A program made the position numbers and the translations under genes. A DNA stretch of 64,000 nucleotides, from contig NZ_CP117026.1 in the NCBI RefSeq assembly GCF_028551275.1, positions 119,880 through 183,879 of the forward strand, given 5' to 3'. The stretch is from Sphingomonas hankookensis. GTDB taxonomy: Bacteria; Pseudomonadota; Alphaproteobacteria; Sphingomonadales; Sphingomonadaceae. Each line of letters starts with the position of its first letter. Within the stretch, counting starts at the first letter, position 1. Under the pieces are notes generated by a model. That model did no database searches, was not told where the DNA came from, and was given only the letters and a program-made list of their open reading frames with translations. Shown here one piece after another: positions 61,999 to 64,000 of this stretch.

Positions 61999-62345
61999 AC
62001 CGATGATGTCGGTGCCGTTCTGCGCCCTCCCCCTGCCCTCCTTCACCCAAAATCGAAAAATCAAAACGATTCGCGAATCGGTTTTTTATAGGGTGATTCT
62101 AGTAATAGGTATGGGCTCTGAGATCATCGGTCGGCTCGCACCGAGATCATCGCTGATACGCACCGAGATCATCGCAAAGTACCGAGATCATCGGTGGTTA
62201 TCCACAGGTAGCCGTTTGTCGCCACAATCCCAGCGCCAGACTTTGCAGCAACACGCAAAGGCACGGAGATCATCGGTCGCAGCCGCCGCCGATTGGCCAG
62301 AAAGCGCGCACATGCGCAAGGGGCTCGGAGATCATCGGTCAACTT
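61999..62345. other. oriV: origin of replication with iterons and DnaA box
   Basis: The repA-parA spacer has six direct iterons of the form CNGAGATCATCG(G/C)(T/A): 62118-62131, 62141-62154, 62163-62176, 62182-62195, 62264-62277 and 62326-62339. An inverted near-copy lies at 61999-62012. A perfect DnaA box, TTATCCACA (62198-62206), lies next to the fourth iteron. An AT-rich stretch (about 62050-62110) adjoins them and could melt first. This is the standard arrangement of an iteron-controlled plasmid origin. Confidence 0.88.
62061..62088. terminator. A/T-flanked 14-bp palindrome in the repA-parA spacer
   Basis: CGATTCGCGAATCG (62067-62080) is self-complementary, with AAAA before and TTTTTT after, so it reads as a short intrinsic terminator or a dimer operator. 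It lies about 190 bp upstream of the repA start, between repA and the iterons, and may regulate repA. Confidence 0.5.
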
Positions 62346-62425
62346 GTAAGTCTGGTGGCCATTTCCTTGCTCGAAACTGCCAACGTGGCTATCATGGCGC
62401 ATCAAACCCACAGAAGCGGACTGAG

Positions 62426-63628
62426 ATGGCTACCGACCCCTCCCTAGCACAGCCGGACGACCTCATCGAAGGTGGTCTGGACGTGCTCCACAGAAAGTCG
62501 TTGACGATCCTCAAGCGCATTCGTGACAGCGCGGTTGATCCCGAAACCGGTCAGAAGAAGGGTCCGACCTTCCCGATTTCGAAAGCTGCTGCACTGGTCG
62601 GGCGGACGGCATCTGCTGTCCGGGAAGCGGAGCGCGACGGCCGCCTCCCCGCTCGAGGGCGGACGGGCTCCGGGCATAGGCTGCAGTATACGCTCGAAGA
62701 GCTTGATCATATGCGCGAGGTGTTTGGAACGCGTCCCTGGCGCGAGCCAACCGATACCCCGGCGATCATCTCGGTCTGCAACTTCAAGGGGGGCGTCGGC
62801 AAGTCGACGATCGCGCTGCATCTCGCCCAGCATTTTGCCATCAAGGGCTACCGGGTCCTGTTCATCGACTGCGACAGCCAGGCGTCTTCAACCATGATGT
62901 TCGGCTATCGCCCCGACGTGGACCTCGACGAGGAAGACACGCTTTACGGGCATTTTCACAATCCGGAGCTGCTTGGCGTTCGCAAGATTATCCGCAAGAC
63001 GCACTTTCACAACCTCCACCTGATCCCGTCGAACCTGCGACTTTATAATCTCGAGTATGAGATCGCCGGGCACATGGCGCGAAATCAGAACATGGAGATC
63101 ATCGACCTGATCGCGCAGGCCATTGATGAGGTGGTCGATGACTATGACGTCGTGATCATGGACCCGCCGCCGGCATTGGGCATGGTGTCGATGGCTGTGC
63201 TCCAGGCCGCTAACTGCATGGTCATTCCGGTGCCGCCGAGCCTTGTCGACTTCGCCTCGACGGTATCTTTCATCGACATGACGCGAACGACGATGAAGCA
63301 GCTCGAGCAACTCGCGGGGCGGGGAAGGCCGGCCTACAACTTCATCCGGCTGGTCGGCAGCCGCGTGGACGAGAGCAAGTCGATGCACCGGGAGATACTG
63401 TCGATGATGCGGCAGGTCTTCGGTGGCTCAATGACGCAGTCGGTGATGGTCACCAGCGCCGAAATCGACAATGCCAGCTCCAGGATGAAAACCGTTTTCG
63501 AACTCGACAAGCCCGTCACGTCGCACGAGGTCTACAACCGCTGCATGAAGCATCTCAGCGACGTTTGCCAGGATATTGAGCAGGACGTTCTGCGCACCTG
63601 GGCGAGCAGGGCAGGGGGCCGAATTTAG
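62426..63628 (+). CDS. parA: type Ia partition ATPase ParA
   Basis: The product is 400 aa. The N-terminal helix-turn-helix is FPISKAAALVGRTASAVREA. Walker A is IISVCNFKGGVGKSTIALHL (about residues 112-131), A' is VLFIDCDSQASSTMMFG, and Walker B is DYDVVIMDPPPALGMVSMAV. ATG 62426 is chosen over a much longer upstream frame that would run through the iterons. It is large enough to autoregulate through its own DNA-binding domain. It works with the ParB that starts at 63896 and the parS sites in between. Confidence 0.93.
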   Translation: MATDPSLAQPDDLIEGGLDVLHRKSLTILKRIRDSAVDPETGQKKGPTFPISKAAALVGRTASAVREAERDGRLPARGRTGSGHRLQYTLEELDHMREVFGTRPWREPTDTPAIISVCNFKGGVGKSTIALHLAQHFAIKGYRVLFIDCDSQASSTMMFGYRPDVDLDEEDTLYGHFHNPELLGVRKIIRKTHFHNLHLIPSNLRLYNLEYEIAGHMARNQNMEIIDLIAQAIDEVVDDYDVVIMDPPPALGMVSMAVLQAANCMVIPVPPSLVDFASTVSFIDMTRTTMKQLEQLAGRGRPAYNFIRLVGSRVDESKSMHREILSMMRQVFGGSMTQSVMVTSAEIDNASSRMKTVFELDKPVTSHEVYNRCMKHLSDVCQDIEQDVLRTWASRAGGRI

Positions 63629-63633
63629 GGAGA

Positions 63634-63842
63634 GTTGCCACGTGGCAACTCCGATATTTCTCACGTCGGCGAGCACGGGCAATCGGGGAGTGAGACGAAG
63701 CCGGATCACCGAGTTGCCACGTGACAACAAAGTGGAAGAACCCAATAGAAGCAATATGTTAGGTAGGAATACCATGTCAGATCGCACACGGCAGGAACGT
63801 CAGTGCAAGCGCCTGGGGGCGGCGCAGTTGCCACGTGGCAAC
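63634..63842. promoter_or_regulatory. parS: three parS-like palindromes between parA and parB
   Basis: GTTGCCACGTGGCAAC, a perfect 16-bp palindrome, occurs at 63634-63649 and 63827-63842. A one-mismatch copy (GTTGCCACGTGACAAC) is at 63713-63728. They lie between parA and parB, where ParB binding sites are expected. They differ in sequence from the TAGC repeats of the small ParA system, so the two systems should not cross-react. Confidence 0.85.
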
Positions 63843-63895
63843 TCTGGCCTGTTGGCACCCGTCGGCGAGGGCAAGAGAGAAGGAGAAACGGGCCG

Positions 63896-64000
63896 ATGAG
63901 CAAGGGCAACAAGGGCTTCGGCTCGATGTTCACAGAGGGGCTCGACGACGAGGAGAACCTCGATAAGGCGACCCCTGCGGACGGCATCATGGCAAGTCGC
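63896..64000 (+). CDS. parB: ParB partition protein, N-terminus only
   Basis: ATG 63896 follows AGAAGGAGAAACGGGCCG. The 35 visible codons read MSKGNKGFGSMFTEGLDDEE then NLDKATPADGIMASR, resembling the start of plasmid ParB proteins (M-S-K-G-x-K-G-F-G). The rest is beyond the window. Identity is supported by parA and the parS sites upstream. Confidence 0.75.
   Translation, partial: MSKGNKGFGSMFTEGLDDEENLDKATPADGIMASR

Noticed and set aside
62110..62340. CRISPR-like array from the regularly repeated GAGATCATCGG boxes
   Set aside because: Units are 14 bp with irregular 5-70-bp spacing next to a DnaA box and repA, so these are replication iterons. No cas genes are present.

Overview
The window looks like one contiguous piece of a large, GC-rich plasmid from an alphaproteobacterium, most likely a sphingomonad (Sphingomonas, Sphingobium or Novosphingobium). 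The reasons are the RepA/ParA/ParB replicon at the right end, long runs of co-directional minus-strand genes of the DUF736, DUF3768, DUF6927, DUF7673 and DUF7007 types, an ArdC, and a fused methyltransferase/strawberry-notch helicase. The organism is inferred from gene content alone. No chromosomal housekeeping genes, tRNA, rRNA or CRISPR array were found.

Layout. From 1 to 27.3 kb there is a dense array of mostly minus-strand small genes: a single-stranded DNA-binding protein with a decayed inverted copy beside it, a PemK/MazF-like toxin-antitoxin pair, two DUF736 copies, and at 8.0-16.3 kb a set that looks like DNA base-modification machinery. That set has two PP-loop/PAPS-reductase-like proteins, a Mom-like acyltransferase, a DpdA-like DNA transglycosylase and a GHKL ATPase. 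It is followed by a protein with seven SANT/Myb-like repeats translationally coupled to a HerA-like ATPase. The array resumes at 43.0 kb with a ParB-like protein, a 1404-aa methyltransferase-helicase and a Toprim protein. Taken together this resembles an anti-defence 'leading region' of a mobile plasmid.

The array is interrupted by a 15,663-bp Tn3-family transposon (27320-42982) that landed inside ardC. It has an exact 5-bp target duplication, and removing the transposon restores a 312-codon reading frame. The transposon carries chromate resistance (chrA, chrB and three small secreted proteins), an IS1380-family element, a serine hydrolase plus alcohol dehydrogenase, a serine resolvase fused to a DUF7673 domain, the res site and tnpA. 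Both 38-bp terminal repeats are themselves split at base 35 by copies of one IS110-family (IS1111-type) element, so the transposon ends in 1,544-bp inverted repeats.

From 50.6 to 64 kb the replicon region has two partition systems. One is a small ParA with a ribbon-helix-helix partner flanked by TAGC-rich repeats. The other is a large ParA plus ParB with three 16-bp parS palindromes. There is also RepA, an iteron origin with a DnaA box, a lytic transglycosylase, and a second, truncated copy of the methyltransferase/Toprim module. An IS66-family element with a passenger gene and an IS256-family element, each with an exact 8-bp target duplication, have inserted here. The IS256-type element splits a winged-helix gene. 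The duplicated module and double partition set suggest that the replicon is an ancient cointegrate.
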